DNA from: Anaerolineae bacterium
GTDB taxonomy: Bacteria; Chloroflexota; Anaerolineae; Promineifilales; Promineifilaceae
Length of the DNA: 64,000 bases
Direction of reading: 5' to 3'
NCBI GenBank assembly: GCA_023382655.1
Contig: JAHDWK010000013.1
Span: 124,001-188,000 of the forward strand
Under the pieces are notes generated by a model. That model was not told the DNA's origin. It saw only the letters and a list, made by a program, of their open reading frames with translations, and did not search any database. Numbering within the stretch: position 1 is the first letter of the stretch; each line of letters opens with the position of its first letter. A program made the position numbers and the translations under genes. Below are positions 33,118 to 41,338 of the stretch, piece by piece.

Positions 33118-36100
33118 TTATTTGGCACGACGCTGGGCGGCGATGCCGGTGACAAAATAAACGATTGCGCCGAGAAGCAAGACAACGACTACCAGCATTT
33201 GCGCGGCTGTCTGGGCATTAAACAACACACTGGCATCGGCCAGTTGCGCGTTTTGGTAATATATTTGCTGGTACACGGCCGTGCCCGGCATTCCATTCAA
33301 CACACCCGCCAATTGCGCTGTGTCAAAATAAGGCAGCGCCAACGGCGCTAAAGCCTGGGTTACACCAGCCACCATTGGTCGCTCAGCCGGTGTGCCCACT
33401 TGCTCCACCCAATTGACCAGCGTTTGCCGGTCGGCCGTCACCACAATGATCAACGACACATCGGCCAGCGCCTGTTGCTGGCTGGCGGGCAGCGGCGCGC
33501 CAAACAGGGCTTCGCAGTTTACCTCCTGGTTCAGACATTCACCCAACCGCCGTAGCCCAATGGCCCCACCTGGCAGATACCCCATGTGTACGGCCGTGTC
33601 CATGCCCAGCCGTTCGGTCGCGGCGGCCGCCAGTGTTACCCCAGGGGTATATTGACTCAGCGTCAGCACATTGGTTTGCGCTTCCGCCAATTGTAAGAGC
33701 AGGGTTTCAGCAGCCGGCGTCAATTCACCGGCCATAGCCGGTGTATATTCAAAGGCCACCAGCACCGTATTACCGGCAACCTGGCGCACGGCCGTATCCA
33801 CGCCGGTTAATGCTGCCGACGGCCGTAACTGAGTGGGCATAACCGGAATTTCGCCGCGCAAGCCTAAAATCACCACCAACAGCAGCACCACCACAAATAA
33901 CGGCCGTATCAAACCCGAAATATCACGCCCCGCTTGCCGGGTCGTCGCCATTTCTGCCGTCTGTCCATCCAACGCCAGTTGGCGTAACAAACTGGCTTGT
34001 TGCACATGCTCTGGACTGACCACAAATTGCTCGATGGGATCGGCCATCCGTGGCAGCGCAATCACCGGCTCCACCGTTACCACGCCACGTAACCCACTCA
34101 AAGGCCCAAATGACTCTTCCGGCCCGGTAGCCTGTACTTTCGGGGTTTCCCCGGTCAGCTCAACCGGCTTCAGTTCCATCACCCAGGCCGGAATGTCGGC
34201 CTTGGGCAGCAGGTCTTGCAGGGGCACAGCCGGGGGCAAATCATCGAGGATGGCGCTCCACTCGTCGCTGACCCCGGTCATTCCAGAAGCGCCCGCCTGA
34301 CCGTCGGCCAGAAAATCCACGTCGGCCCCGTCCAGCGTTAGCCCTGGCTGAAGCCAATCGGGAATATCGGCAAGCTGCGTATCCGCCGGCATGGCAATGG
34401 TAGGCGCATCACCGGCCTCACGGGAAATGTCTTGCAGCCAGTCGGGTAAATCAGCGCCGGCCAGCTCTTCAGGCACACCGGCCAATGTCTCCGGTGTTTT
34501 ATCCCGCCAGATGGAAGACAAGGCGCTTTCTGCCCCCGTTTGTCCGGGGCGCATACTGGCAACCCAGTCCGGCAGTTCATCACTGGGGATCAGTTCGCTT
34601 TCTTCTTCGGCCAGGTCAGGTAGCGAGGCGGTGGCGTCAAGCTGGCTGATCCACGCCGGCAACTCATCACCCTGATCGGCAGTGGCAAAAGAGTCTTCTA
34701 CCGCCCAATCTTCATCTGTGAGAGGCTCGGCGGGAATAGCAGTCGCATCATCCACCCATTCTTCGGCATAATCGGCAACCGGAGCGGGGGTATCGGCCAC
34801 TTCGTCTATGCTCAGTGCAGGCGTACCCGTCTCCTCAATATCCGGCAGGCGCAAATCATCCGGCCCCATATCTGCCAGCGCCGCCAACCAGTCAGGTTCA
34901 TCGGACATGATGCTATCGGTAAAAACATCATCTACCTCAGGAACGTCGGACATCAATTTCTGCATCATTTCGTCATCCAGATGCAGACTGCCGCTCTGAC
35001 GCAAAAAATTAATCTCTGTTGCCGCCGCCAGGCTCTCTGTCTGGAAAATATCGTCCAGACTATCGCCTTCTAGCTCATCTTCTTCGGGGATCACTAAATC
35101 TGCCGAAGCAGCCACGTCGGCCAACCAATCTGGTAATTCCTCGGCAATGCCTGGCTGTGACTGGAAAATGCTGGCTAATTCCTCTTCGGTTTCATCCAAC
35201 CAGGCAAAATCACTGGGAAGTTCCTGCTGACTGGTGGGGGCTACCGGCTGCGCCGGGGCATCCAGCCAGCCAAATTGTTCAGCTTCCTCATCGGCCGGTT
35301 CTGATTCGCCGCTAAACCAGGCAGCCAACCGGGCAGCTTCCTCCGGCAGTGGCTTCGCTGAGGCCGTCTCTTCCTCTTCTGCAAATGAACCGGTAAGGCT
35401 CAGTTCATCCCGAGAATGGGGGGGGGGAACGGCCGTTTCATCTTCATCTACCCATTCATCAAACCAGCTATCGGCGTCAACTTCATCCGGTGTGCTGGCT
35501 TCTGCCGCCGGCACCTTTGCCGCCGGTTCTTTTGCTGCCGGTTCTTCCGCCGCCGATTTCGCCGATGTGTCGGCAAACCAGGCCGTCAGGCGTCCTGTGT
35601 CTGTGGCGCTACTTTCGTCCCAGGTTTCATCTTCTTCTGGAAAGTCAGCTAACCAATCCGTCAAATTCTCCTGAATTTGACCGGTGGTGGCCGCTGCGGC
35701 CTCTGGTTCTTCGGCTTCCTCCGAAAACCAGGCGGTCAAGCGCCCGGCGTCGGCACTGGCCGCATCTTGAACCAGTGTGGCCTCCTCATCTGCATCTGGG
35801 AAATCAGATAGCCAATCTGTGAGATTGTCTTTCAATTCATTCGCCGCTGTCGGCGTCGCGGCCAAAGGGGTTTCTTCTGAAGCGAGCCAGTCCGTCAGAT
35901 CGGGGGCATCGGATTCAGCGGTGGATGACCACTCATCCTCTGCATCAAGCGGCGTCTCAGATAACCAACTGGTCAGGCTCTCTTGCTCTTCCTTGCCAGA
36001 AACCAACGTGCTGTCCGTATCCTGAGATAACCACGATGTGAGGCTGTCGGTGGATTTCTGAGGCGGTTGCCACTCCTCTTCTTCCTCTTCTGGCAGGGGG

Positions 36101-36822
36101 GAGGAAAGCCAGCTTGTCAGGCTTTTTTCGGCGTCTGGTGGTTGAGGTGTAGACGGCCGTGCCGCCTGCGCCGGCTCCTCTGGCTGCCAATCTATATCGG
36201 CCGACTCTGATGAGGGTGTGGGCGTTTTGCCGGGGGCTGTTCCCGCATCCATTAACCAATCGGGCAAATCGGCATCTTCTTCGGGAAAGAGATCCTCTGG
36301 CGGTCGCGGCGCCGCTTCCGCCCGCCCCAACAAATCTTTATAAAACTCGGTGGAAATAATGGTAGGGGCATGGATGATGGGGTCAGAATCCTCATCATCC
36401 ACCAGCCAGTCCGGCAAATCATCCGCATGTTTTTTGCGGGTTAACTCTTCAATACGGGGGAGTTCCTGGTCTGCCAGATCGTCACTGTCAGGTTCACCGC
36501 TCATTTTGCCCGTCTTGAGCCAGTCGGGCACTTTGCGTGGGTCCAGGTCGCCTGTTTCGCCGGGACGACGGGCCGGTAAGGAAAAAGCCCCTTTCAAAGG
36601 GGCCGCCGGTTCGTCCTTAGGTTTGACCTCGGCACGTGGCTCTTCGGGAATCAGGCGGGTACCACAATGGTCACAAAAAACGCGGTCAATGGGGTTAGAT
36701 GTGCCACAATTGACACAGATGATGTGTGTGCCCAGGGGCAATTTGGTCCCGCAGTTGTTACAGAACTTACTGCCGGCCGGGTTTGAAAAAGCACACTCTT
36801 TGCAGACAATTTCCTGACTCAT
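33118..36822 (-). CDS. Giant double-zinc-ribbon protein with PDWL-type repeats and membrane C-terminus
   Basis: This is a 1234-residue protein in three parts. Residues about 5-60 are two zinc ribbons (CKEC...CNNC and CVNC...CDHC). Residues about 85-960 are acidic and apparently disordered, dotted with roughly twenty short motifs of the type [LIV]-[PT]-[DAS]-W-[LFIV] (for example LPDWLVDD, LTSWLSQD, LTAWFSEE, IPDWLQPG). The C-terminus has a transmembrane helix (VVVLLLVVILGL), an extracytoplasmic domain of about 220 residues (VLVAFEYTPAMAGELTPAAE near its start) and a last transmembrane helix. It looks like a membrane-bound scaffold whose repeated tryptophan motifs bind many copies of a partner. 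It overlaps the upstream membrane gene by four bases. Confidence 0.8.
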   Translation of the reverse strand: MSQEIVCKECAFSNPAGSKFCNNCGTKLPLGTHIICVNCGTSNPIDRVFCDHCGTRLIPEEPRAEVKPKDEPAAPLKGAFSLPARRPGETGDLDPRKVPDWLKTGKMSGEPDSDDLADQELPRIEELTRKKHADDLPDWLVDDEDSDPIIHAPTIISTEFYKDLLGRAEAAPRPPEDLFPEEDADLPDWLMDAGTAPGKTPTPSSESADIDWQPEEPAQAARPSTPQPPDAEKSLTSWLSSPLPEEEEEEWQPPQKSTDSLTSWLSQDTDSTLVSGKEEQESLTSWLSETPLDAEDEWSSTAESDAPDLTDWLASEETPLAATPTAANELKDNLTDWLSDFPDADEEATLVQDAASADAGRLTAWFSEEAEEPEAAAATTGQIQENLTDWLADFPEEDETWDESSATDTGRLTAWFADTSAKSAAEEPAAKEPAAKVPAAEASTPDEVDADSWFDEWVDEDETAVPPPHSRDELSLTGSFAEEEETASAKPLPEEAARLAAWFSGESEPADEEAEQFGWLDAPAQPVAPTSQQELPSDFAWLDETEEELASIFQSQPGIAEELPDWLADVAASADLVIPEEDELEGDSLDDIFQTESLAAATEINFLRQSGSLHLDDEMMQKLMSDVPEVDDVFTDSIMSDEPDWLAALADMGPDDLRLPDIEETGTPALSIDEVADTPAPVADYAEEWVDDATAIPAEPLTDEDWAVEDSFATADQGDELPAWISQLDATASLPDLAEEESELIPSDELPDWVASMRPGQTGAESALSSIWRDKTPETLAGVPEELAGADLPDWLQDISREAGDAPTIAMPADTQLADIPDWLQPGLTLDGADVDFLADGQAGASGMTGVSDEWSAILDDLPPAVPLQDLLPKADIPAWVMELKPVELTGETPKVQATGPEESFGPLSGLRGVVTVEPVIALPRMADPIEQFVVSPEHVQQASLLRQLALDGQTAEMATTRQAGRDISGLIRPLFVVVLLLVVILGLRGEIPVMPTQLRPSAALTGVDTAVRQVAGNTVLVAFEYTPAMAGELTPAAETLLLQLAEAQTNVLTLSQYTPGVTLAAAATERLGMDTAVHMGYLPGGAIGLRRLGECLNQEVNCEALFGAPLPASQQQALADVSLIIVVTADRQTLVNWVEQVGTPAERPMVAGVTQALAPLALPYFDTAQLAGVLNGMPGTAVYQQIYYQNAQLADASVLFNAQTAAQMLVVVVLLLGAIVYFVTGIAAQRRAK

Positions 36823-37451
36823 TTGTTATACGGCCGTTCCAACCCAATCAGCATACGTACCGCCAGGAGAATGGAACCCAGGGCCACTCCGATGAGCAAA
36901 CCACGTACACCAGCCATCACGATCACATTTTGGATAATGTCTTGAATACGAATAAACCATTCATTTAACTGCGGTGGCGCCCAGGATGTGACCAACAGCA
37001 CATCGGCTACCAAAACGAGAACGGCCGTGACCAAAAACAACATGGACCACACCGTGCGCTGCCGCTTTACTAATTGAAACCCGGCGAACAGCAAGAAAAA
37101 GGCCAGCAACGAGGCCAACGCCGCTTCTAATGGCGCCTGTATCCAATCAAAATAGTGCCTCATGCCATTTTCCGTAATCCCCATTCGGTCCAAAATGGCA
37201 ATAGCAAATACAGCTAACATGCTGAGAACGAGAACCAGACTATACAAATTCCTCTTGCGGAAAGAGCGGTTCAAATGTACGGCAAACAGGTTCAATACTC
37301 CCAAAACCAGAGCAAAAGCTACAATCAGACCGGCCCACCCCAACGTCAGGTCTGTCACTACCGATGGTAGATTAAACACTAACCCTAGCAGCGTCAGCCA
37401 GCCAAAAAAAAGGGCGATGGCAATCGGTAACAGTTGCTTCGTTCTGCTCAT
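36819..37451 (-). CDS. Multi-TM membrane protein of the GlmL operon
   Basis: This is a 210-residue membrane protein with about six hydrophobic helices (LLPIAIALFFGWLTLLGLVF at the start, VRGLLIGVALGSILLAVRML near the end). It resembles the six-TM protein at 32471 in size and plan, though I cannot claim homology by eye. It overlaps the scaffold gene by four bases and follows the next upstream gene after two bases. Confidence 0.75.
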   Translation of the reverse strand: MSRTKQLLPIAIALFFGWLTLLGLVFNLPSVVTDLTLGWAGLIVAFALVLGVLNLFAVHLNRSFRKRNLYSLVLVLSMLAVFAIAILDRMGITENGMRHYFDWIQAPLEAALASLLAFFLLFAGFQLVKRQRTVWSMLFLVTAVLVLVADVLLVTSWAPPQLNEWFIRIQDIIQNVIVMAGVRGLLIGVALGSILLAVRMLIGLERPYNK

Positions 37452-37453
37452 AC

Positions 37454-38197
37454 TTAAAAAAGACCTTCAACCAACGCCAACAAAACGATCCCAGCTGCCA
37501 AAACCCAACGAATGATGTCCTGCAACTGTAACGTAGCCAGACGGCTGGGATCATCACTTAAGTAAGCGCCGGCCGCCAGCAATTCTTCGCCCACCAGCAC
37601 ATTTTCGCTGAACACCGTAGCAACGGCCAATGCCGTGGGATCATCGGTGCCTAATAATTGATCCAGACGACGGCCGTTGGCAGCTTCGGCAATCAGGGCC
37701 AGTTCAGGGCCAAACCGGCCTACGGCGATGTTGCCGGTGACCCGGTCTTGCTGCAAAAGGTTGGCCGCGCCACCGGCGTAAATAAACGGCGTCGTTTCGG
37801 GAGCGATGAACTGCACCTGATCCGGGGAGAATTCGCCGCTGCGTCCGGTTTCCTGGTAGGCATGGCGCAGGCTGCCCTGAGCAATGGGCAGCAAAGTGCC
37901 TTCGCCTACGGTAACCAGGGGGGGGGTGCTGTTGGCGCAGCCATCTACCGCCAACCGGTCTAACACGTGCAAGGCAGCGATGGAAGTGGGCGACGCCTGA
38001 TTTACCAGACCGGCCTGCCCCAGGGTCACATGCAGCGGGCTGCCGCTCTCAATGGAGCGGCCTAACTGTCCTTTAATACCATCCAGGGCGGGTAACGGCC
38101 GTAACGCCACCTGCCGCCCCACCTGGACGCTGCGTGTCAACAAAAACAGTAAGACCGCTAATACAGCAATAATGCCCAATGTGATCAAGGGGGTCAT
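37454..38197 (-). CDS. DUF6754-like membrane protein
   Basis: This is a 247-residue protein with an N-terminal transmembrane helix (TLGIIAVLAVLLFLLTRS), a soluble domain rich in small residues (GSPLHVTLGQAGL, TTPFIYAGGAANLL, NVLVGEELLAAGAYLSDDP) and a C-terminal helix (VLAAGIVLLALVEGLF). I recall this pattern as DUF6754, a family of unknown function seen in Chloroflexota, with moderate certainty. The ATG at 38197 overlaps the upstream stop (ATGA); longer upstream starts would run through that gene and are rejected. Confidence 0.7.
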   Translation of the reverse strand: MTPLITLGIIAVLAVLLFLLTRSVQVGRQVALRPLPALDGIKGQLGRSIESGSPLHVTLGQAGLVNQASPTSIAALHVLDRLAVDGCANSTPPLVTVGEGTLLPIAQGSLRHAYQETGRSGEFSPDQVQFIAPETTPFIYAGGAANLLQQDRVTGNIAVGRFGPELALIAEAANGRRLDQLLGTDDPTALAVATVFSENVLVGEELLAAGAYLSDDPSRLATLQLQDIIRWVLAAGIVLLALVEGLF

Positions 38198-38514
38198 GCC
38201 TGTTCTGCCTTTTCCGTGTTTAACCTGCCAATCAAGGCATGTACGGCCGTTGGTTCGGCCAATACCTGTGCCAGTTGTCGTACTAAATGAGAGGGGATAA
38301 AAAGAGAGAGCGCCGGTTGGGCCAGCCACAACGCCTGTTCACCTAAAAAATGCAACGGCGGGCCAATTTCCAGCAAAATTGTTACAGGCGTTTGCCAACC
38401 GCGGCGGCGTACGGCCGTCGCCAACTCCTCTATAAATTCAACCGCCTCTTGTGCCTGCAACTCTTCCATTTTCCGGTTGTTTTTGCCATGCCCGGCACTG
38501 CTGGCATGGCGCAT
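38194..38514 (-). CDS. First gene of the GlmL operon, hypothetical
   Basis: This is a protein of about 106 residues without a recognised domain. The part from MEELQAQEAVEFIEELATAV onward looks structured (a helix, then TPVTILLEIGPPLHFLGE), so an internal ATG at 38469 may be the true start. It overlaps the DUF6754-like gene by four bases, and a promoter with a palindrome lies upstream, which makes it the likely first gene of an eight-gene operon. Confidence 0.6.
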   Translation of the reverse strand: MRHASSAGHGKNNRKMEELQAQEAVEFIEELATAVRRRGWQTPVTILLEIGPPLHFLGEQALWLAQPALSLFIPSHLVRQLAQVLAEPTAVHALIGRLNTEKAEQA

Positions 38515-38549
38515 ACTCAACTTGACGTAACATAATGTTGTGAAGCGGA

Positions 38550-38577
38550 GTATAACACGTTTACAAAAGGGTGTAAA
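38550..38577 (-). promoter_or_regulatory. Promoter of the eight-gene GlmL operon
   Basis: TTTACA (38572-38577) and TTATAC (38550-38555) stand 16 bases apart on the minus strand, with the start codon about 35-80 bases downstream. It is the only promoter-like pair seen before this operon. Confidence 0.55.
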
Positions 38578-38594
38578 GCGAGCAAAGGGTATCC

Positions 38595-38611
38595 TTGTAG
38601 TATTACTACAA
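38595..38611. promoter_or_regulatory. Candidate operator TTGTAGTA-T-TACTACAA
   Basis: A perfect 8-bp-arm palindrome with a one-base centre lies about 18 bases upstream of the -35 box of the GlmL operon. It is a good shape for an activator or repressor dimer site. The half-site TGTAGTA recalls BlaI/MecI-type sites but in a different arrangement, so no regulator is named. Confidence 0.5.
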
Positions 38612-38724
38612 CATTAGGACTATGGTCATGGGGCCAGGGAAATTAAGCGTTGCGGCAAGGTAGATAAAGGTTTTGGGCGGAGCAGAGGCGGGTATGAGGC
38701 CCGGCCCCGCCTGTTGCGCAGAAA

Positions 38725-39087
38725 TCAATCGGGCAGGAACCAGCTTAACAGGGTGCTGACGATGGTAATGACGATGCTGGCTAAGAAGGCGGAGATGCTA
38801 TCTTGAACCACGCCGCTGCCGGTGAATTCCAGACCCACATTAAGCCAACTGACCAGTAGGAGCATGAGGGTATTGATGACCAATGTGAATAAGCCGAGGG
38901 TGGCGATGGTGAGGGGTAAGGTGAACAGTTTGACAATCGGCCGTACAAATGCATTAACCAGGCCGAATACAATCGCCACTATGGCCAGTTGTACCCATTG
39001 GTCGGTCAAATAGATGTTAGGCACGATGGCAGCCGCGACCAACAAGGCGACCATATTGATAACAATTTTGATGAGGATCTTTATCAT
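38725..39087 (-). CDS. YvlD-like (phage-holin 4 superfamily) membrane protein
   Basis: This is a 120-residue protein with four transmembrane helices (ILIKIVINMVALLVAAAIVP, WVQLAIVAIVFGLVNAF, IATLGLFTLVINTLMLLLVSW, SIVITIVSTLLSWFLP). The motif NAFVRPIVKLFTLPLTIATLG is the signature of the YvlD family, which is named holin-like but is chromosomal and tied to envelope stress in Firmicutes. AAGGAAAAA precedes the ATG. It stands alone between a promoter region and a repeat element. Confidence 0.88.
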   Translation of the reverse strand: MIKILIKIVINMVALLVAAAIVPNIYLTDQWVQLAIVAIVFGLVNAFVRPIVKLFTLPLTIATLGLFTLVINTLMLLLVSWLNVGLEFTGSGVVQDSISAFLASIVITIVSTLLSWFLPD

Positions 39088-39120
39088 GGTTTTTCCTTAT
39101 AAAAATGTAGTTGGTTTGCC

Positions 39121-39214
39121 GTAAGCGTTCAGTTCCTCAAGAGACCTGACAGGTTTTTGACTTGTGAAGTTTCAAATTGAACTGGTAAAAAACCTGTCAG
39201 GTCTGAACGGTTAC
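39121..39214. repeat. 94-nt palindromic repeat, copy A
   Basis: This element is about 90% identical (9 mismatches in 94 by hand alignment) to copy B at 43530-43623. Each has perfect 17-bp arms AGACCTGACAGGTTTTT and its complement around a loop of about 33 bases, and shorter outer arms CGTTCA/TGAACG in this copy. It has no coding capacity. It looks like a miniature mobile or REP-type element. Confidence 0.85.
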
Positions 39215-39240
39215 GGTTTGCCTGAAGTTCCTGGTTTTGT

Positions 39241-39843
39241 TTATGATGAGCGGGGAAAGGTTTTTTGAATGAACCACACCAACCAGACCAACATCAGGCT
39301 GAACAGGATAAACACAGCCAGGAATGTGAATTGTATTCGGTCGGATTCTGTCGTGCGCACGGGATTGGGGGGATGTAATACCAAAGCTGCCTGCCCATTG
39401 AGCCACAAAATCAGCCCCCATAGGAGGATAGGCAGAAGCCCTAACACGCGCGTGGGCGGCAGCCACGCCAGAAGCACCTGCACAATGAGGGCTACGGCCA
39501 GACCATTGAGCGCGGCGGCCATGCGTGGTTCCTGCAACAAGATGCCCCCCCAGTTGATTTGCGAAGCCACCATACTCATGGCAATACCGGCGCCGTATAC
39601 GGCCGTACTCATCCACCCCACTATCTGTAGCCAGCGCATCCAGGCAAGCCGCCCCGTCATAAAAATACCCAGCCCCAACAGGCCAGCCGCGCCTAATCCC
39701 ACCATCCCGGCCCAGGTAAGCCCCACGTGCAAATAGACCGACTTGATGCCACTGCCCAATGTTTGCTCGTCTGGCCCCAACCATACCACCAGACTCAGCA
39801 GCAGTAAGATGCCCACAATCGCCGCCCAACCACGTTTACTCAA
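39241..39843 (-). CDS. CcmC-like membrane protein
   Basis: This is a 200-residue protein with six hydrophobic helices. GSGIKSVYLHVGLTWAGMVG matches the region of CcmC that reads RIMYIHVPSAW, and INWGGILLQEPRM recalls the haem-binding WG-x-x-W-x-W-D-P-R motif, but the tryptophan-rich core is lost. CcmC exports haem for cytochrome c maturation. Here no other Ccm genes are present and the key motif is degenerate, so it may have another role. It overlaps fabH by four bases. Confidence 0.6.
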   Translation of the reverse strand: MSKRGWAAIVGILLLLSLVVWLGPDEQTLGSGIKSVYLHVGLTWAGMVGLGAAGLLGLGIFMTGRLAWMRWLQIVGWMSTAVYGAGIAMSMVASQINWGGILLQEPRMAAALNGLAVALIVQVLLAWLPPTRVLGLLPILLWGLILWLNGQAALVLHPPNPVRTTESDRIQFTFLAVFILFSLMLVWLVWFIQKTFPRSS

Positions 39844-41015
39844 AGATCATTCTCCCGTGACTTTTTGTCGCCATCTTTCAGGGAGGCGTCGGGGGTAGGG
39901 GAACCACCAACCCAGGCGCCAAAACGACGGCCGTACCGCTTCATCTTCGACCGACTCCGGGCATACACATAACGGGCGCGTCGCCATTCCCGGCGCGGCA
40001 GGGAGACATCGGGCGGCGTCACATTCCACTTCACCAACGAGGCGGCCCAGGTGAGGCCACCGCCGAAGCCGACGAAGATCACGTTGTCATCGGGTTGCAA
40101 ACGGCCGTCTTTCACCGCATCACACAGGGCAATGGGAATGGAGGCGGCGGAGGTATTCCCCAACCATTGCACATTGGTATAAAACATCTCTTCGGGCAGC
40201 TTGAGCCGTTTGGCGGCAGCTTCGATGATGCGGGTGTTGGCCTGGTGGGGCACAATCAGGTCTACATCCTCCAGGGTCATGCCCGCCTTGCGCAGGGTTT
40301 CATGCACGGAATCGGCGATGACCTGGGTGGCAAAACGGAAGACCTGACGGCCGTCCATAGCAATCGTATTGTGTTTATGTCCGTTGTGGAAATATTCCGG
40401 CCCCAACGTAGGCACGGGATTGTGGTAAACGGCCGGTAAACTGAGCAAATCGCCGCCGGAACCATCCGACCGCAAAGTAGAAGCCAGGACGCCACCGGGA
40501 ATGCTGCTGCCTTTTAATACGACCGCGCCCGCGCCATCACCAAACAACACGCATGTGCCCCGGTCTTGCCAATCCAGCACCCGTGACATGGTTTCAGCGC
40601 CGATGACGACGGCGTTGCGCACGGAGCCGGTGGCGATGGACTGCGCGGCCATGTCCAGGGCATAGACAAAGCCGGAGCAGGCGGCGCTGAGATCAAAGGC
40701 GCCGGCCCTGATGGCCCCCAGGTAATCTTGTACCCGGCAGGCGGTGGAGGGGAAGATGTATTCCGGGGTGGAGGTGGCGACGATGATGAGTTCTACCTGG
40801 GAAGGATGCAGGTCGGCGACGGCCAGGGCGCGGGCGGCGGCTTCAAAGGCGAGAGTGGCGGTGGTCTCTTTTTCACCGGCAATGTGGCGTTCGTGGATGC
40901 CGGTGCGCCGCATGATCCATTCGTCCGATGTATCTATCATCCGCTCTAGATCGTGATTGGTGAGAACGCGGTCAGGTACATATCTGCCCCAACCGACGAT
41001 GTGTGCGTATTTCAT
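39840..41015 (-). CDS. fabH: Beta-ketoacyl-ACP synthase III (FabH)
   Basis: FabH condenses acetyl-CoA or another acyl-CoA primer with malonyl-ACP to start fatty-acid synthesis. The catalytic triad is visible: Cys in SAACSGF (near residue 110), His in VPHQANTRI (near 255) and Asn in GNTSAAS (near 283), and GFGGGLTWA is the conserved end. After it comes a basic tail of about 60 residues (RREWRRARYVYARSRSKMKR) not found in E. coli FabH. Of two adjacent ATGs, the second at 41015 has GAGG six bases upstream. It is cotranscribed with the CcmC-like gene. Confidence 0.93.
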   Translation of the reverse strand: MKYAHIVGWGRYVPDRVLTNHDLERMIDTSDEWIMRRTGIHERHIAGEKETTATLAFEAAARALAVADLHPSQVELIIVATSTPEYIFPSTACRVQDYLGAIRAGAFDLSAACSGFVYALDMAAQSIATGSVRNAVVIGAETMSRVLDWQDRGTCVLFGDGAGAVVLKGSSIPGGVLASTLRSDGSGGDLLSLPAVYHNPVPTLGPEYFHNGHKHNTIAMDGRQVFRFATQVIADSVHETLRKAGMTLEDVDLIVPHQANTRIIEAAAKRLKLPEEMFYTNVQWLGNTSAASIPIALCDAVKDGRLQPDDNVIFVGFGGGLTWAASLVKWNVTPPDVSLPRREWRRARYVYARSRSKMKRYGRRFGAWVGGSPTPDASLKDGDKKSRENDL

Positions 41016-41018
41016 CAT

Positions 41019-41338
41019 CTTCCTCTACAGGTGGGATGTGGATGGTGTATTCCGCAATTGCCTGATATGGTGGCGCGTGTGGTGGAATACAAGCTACCCT
41101 ATCAAAACCCAGGGCGTCCGGTTCGGTTACGCCCGGATGTGGCGCGGTGGGGAACATCGGCCACAGTAATGTGATTGTAAGCCAGTGGGGGCGGCAGCGT
41201 CAAAAAGTGGGTTGGCTATGGACGAAGACCCTAAGGGTTCTGGGGTGGTGGGGGCAGATTGGTTCAATCTTAAAGTTTGAACCAATCTACTAAAGAACTA
41301 TTCCGCAATCCGCCCGGCTTGGGGATAATTGGCGGATA
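41019..41338. other. Intergenic region between divergent fabH and metalloprotease genes
   Basis: This gap of about 320 bases holds the leader regions of two divergent genes, a CCCTAAGGG palindrome near 41230 and the GATTGGTTCAA hairpin. No convincing gene was found on either strand, and no consensus promoter pair stands out. Confidence 0.5.
41256..41288. repeat. GATTGGTTCAA hairpin, copy 1
   Basis: Twelve-bp perfect arms AGATTGGTTCAA/TTGAACCAATCT surround a nine-base loop. A second copy with identical 11-bp core arms lies at 51318-51347, where it encodes the end of a gene. Confidence 0.85.

Noticed and set aside
38725..39087. Prophage, from the holin-like gene
   Set aside because: It is a YvlD-type chromosomal membrane protein. 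No phage structural, integrase or lysis genes are nearby.
39197..39829. A 210-codon minus-strand frame
   Set aside because: It overlaps the CcmC-like membrane gene almost fully in another frame, runs into the 94-nt repeat and has a Gly/Arg/His-rich composition.
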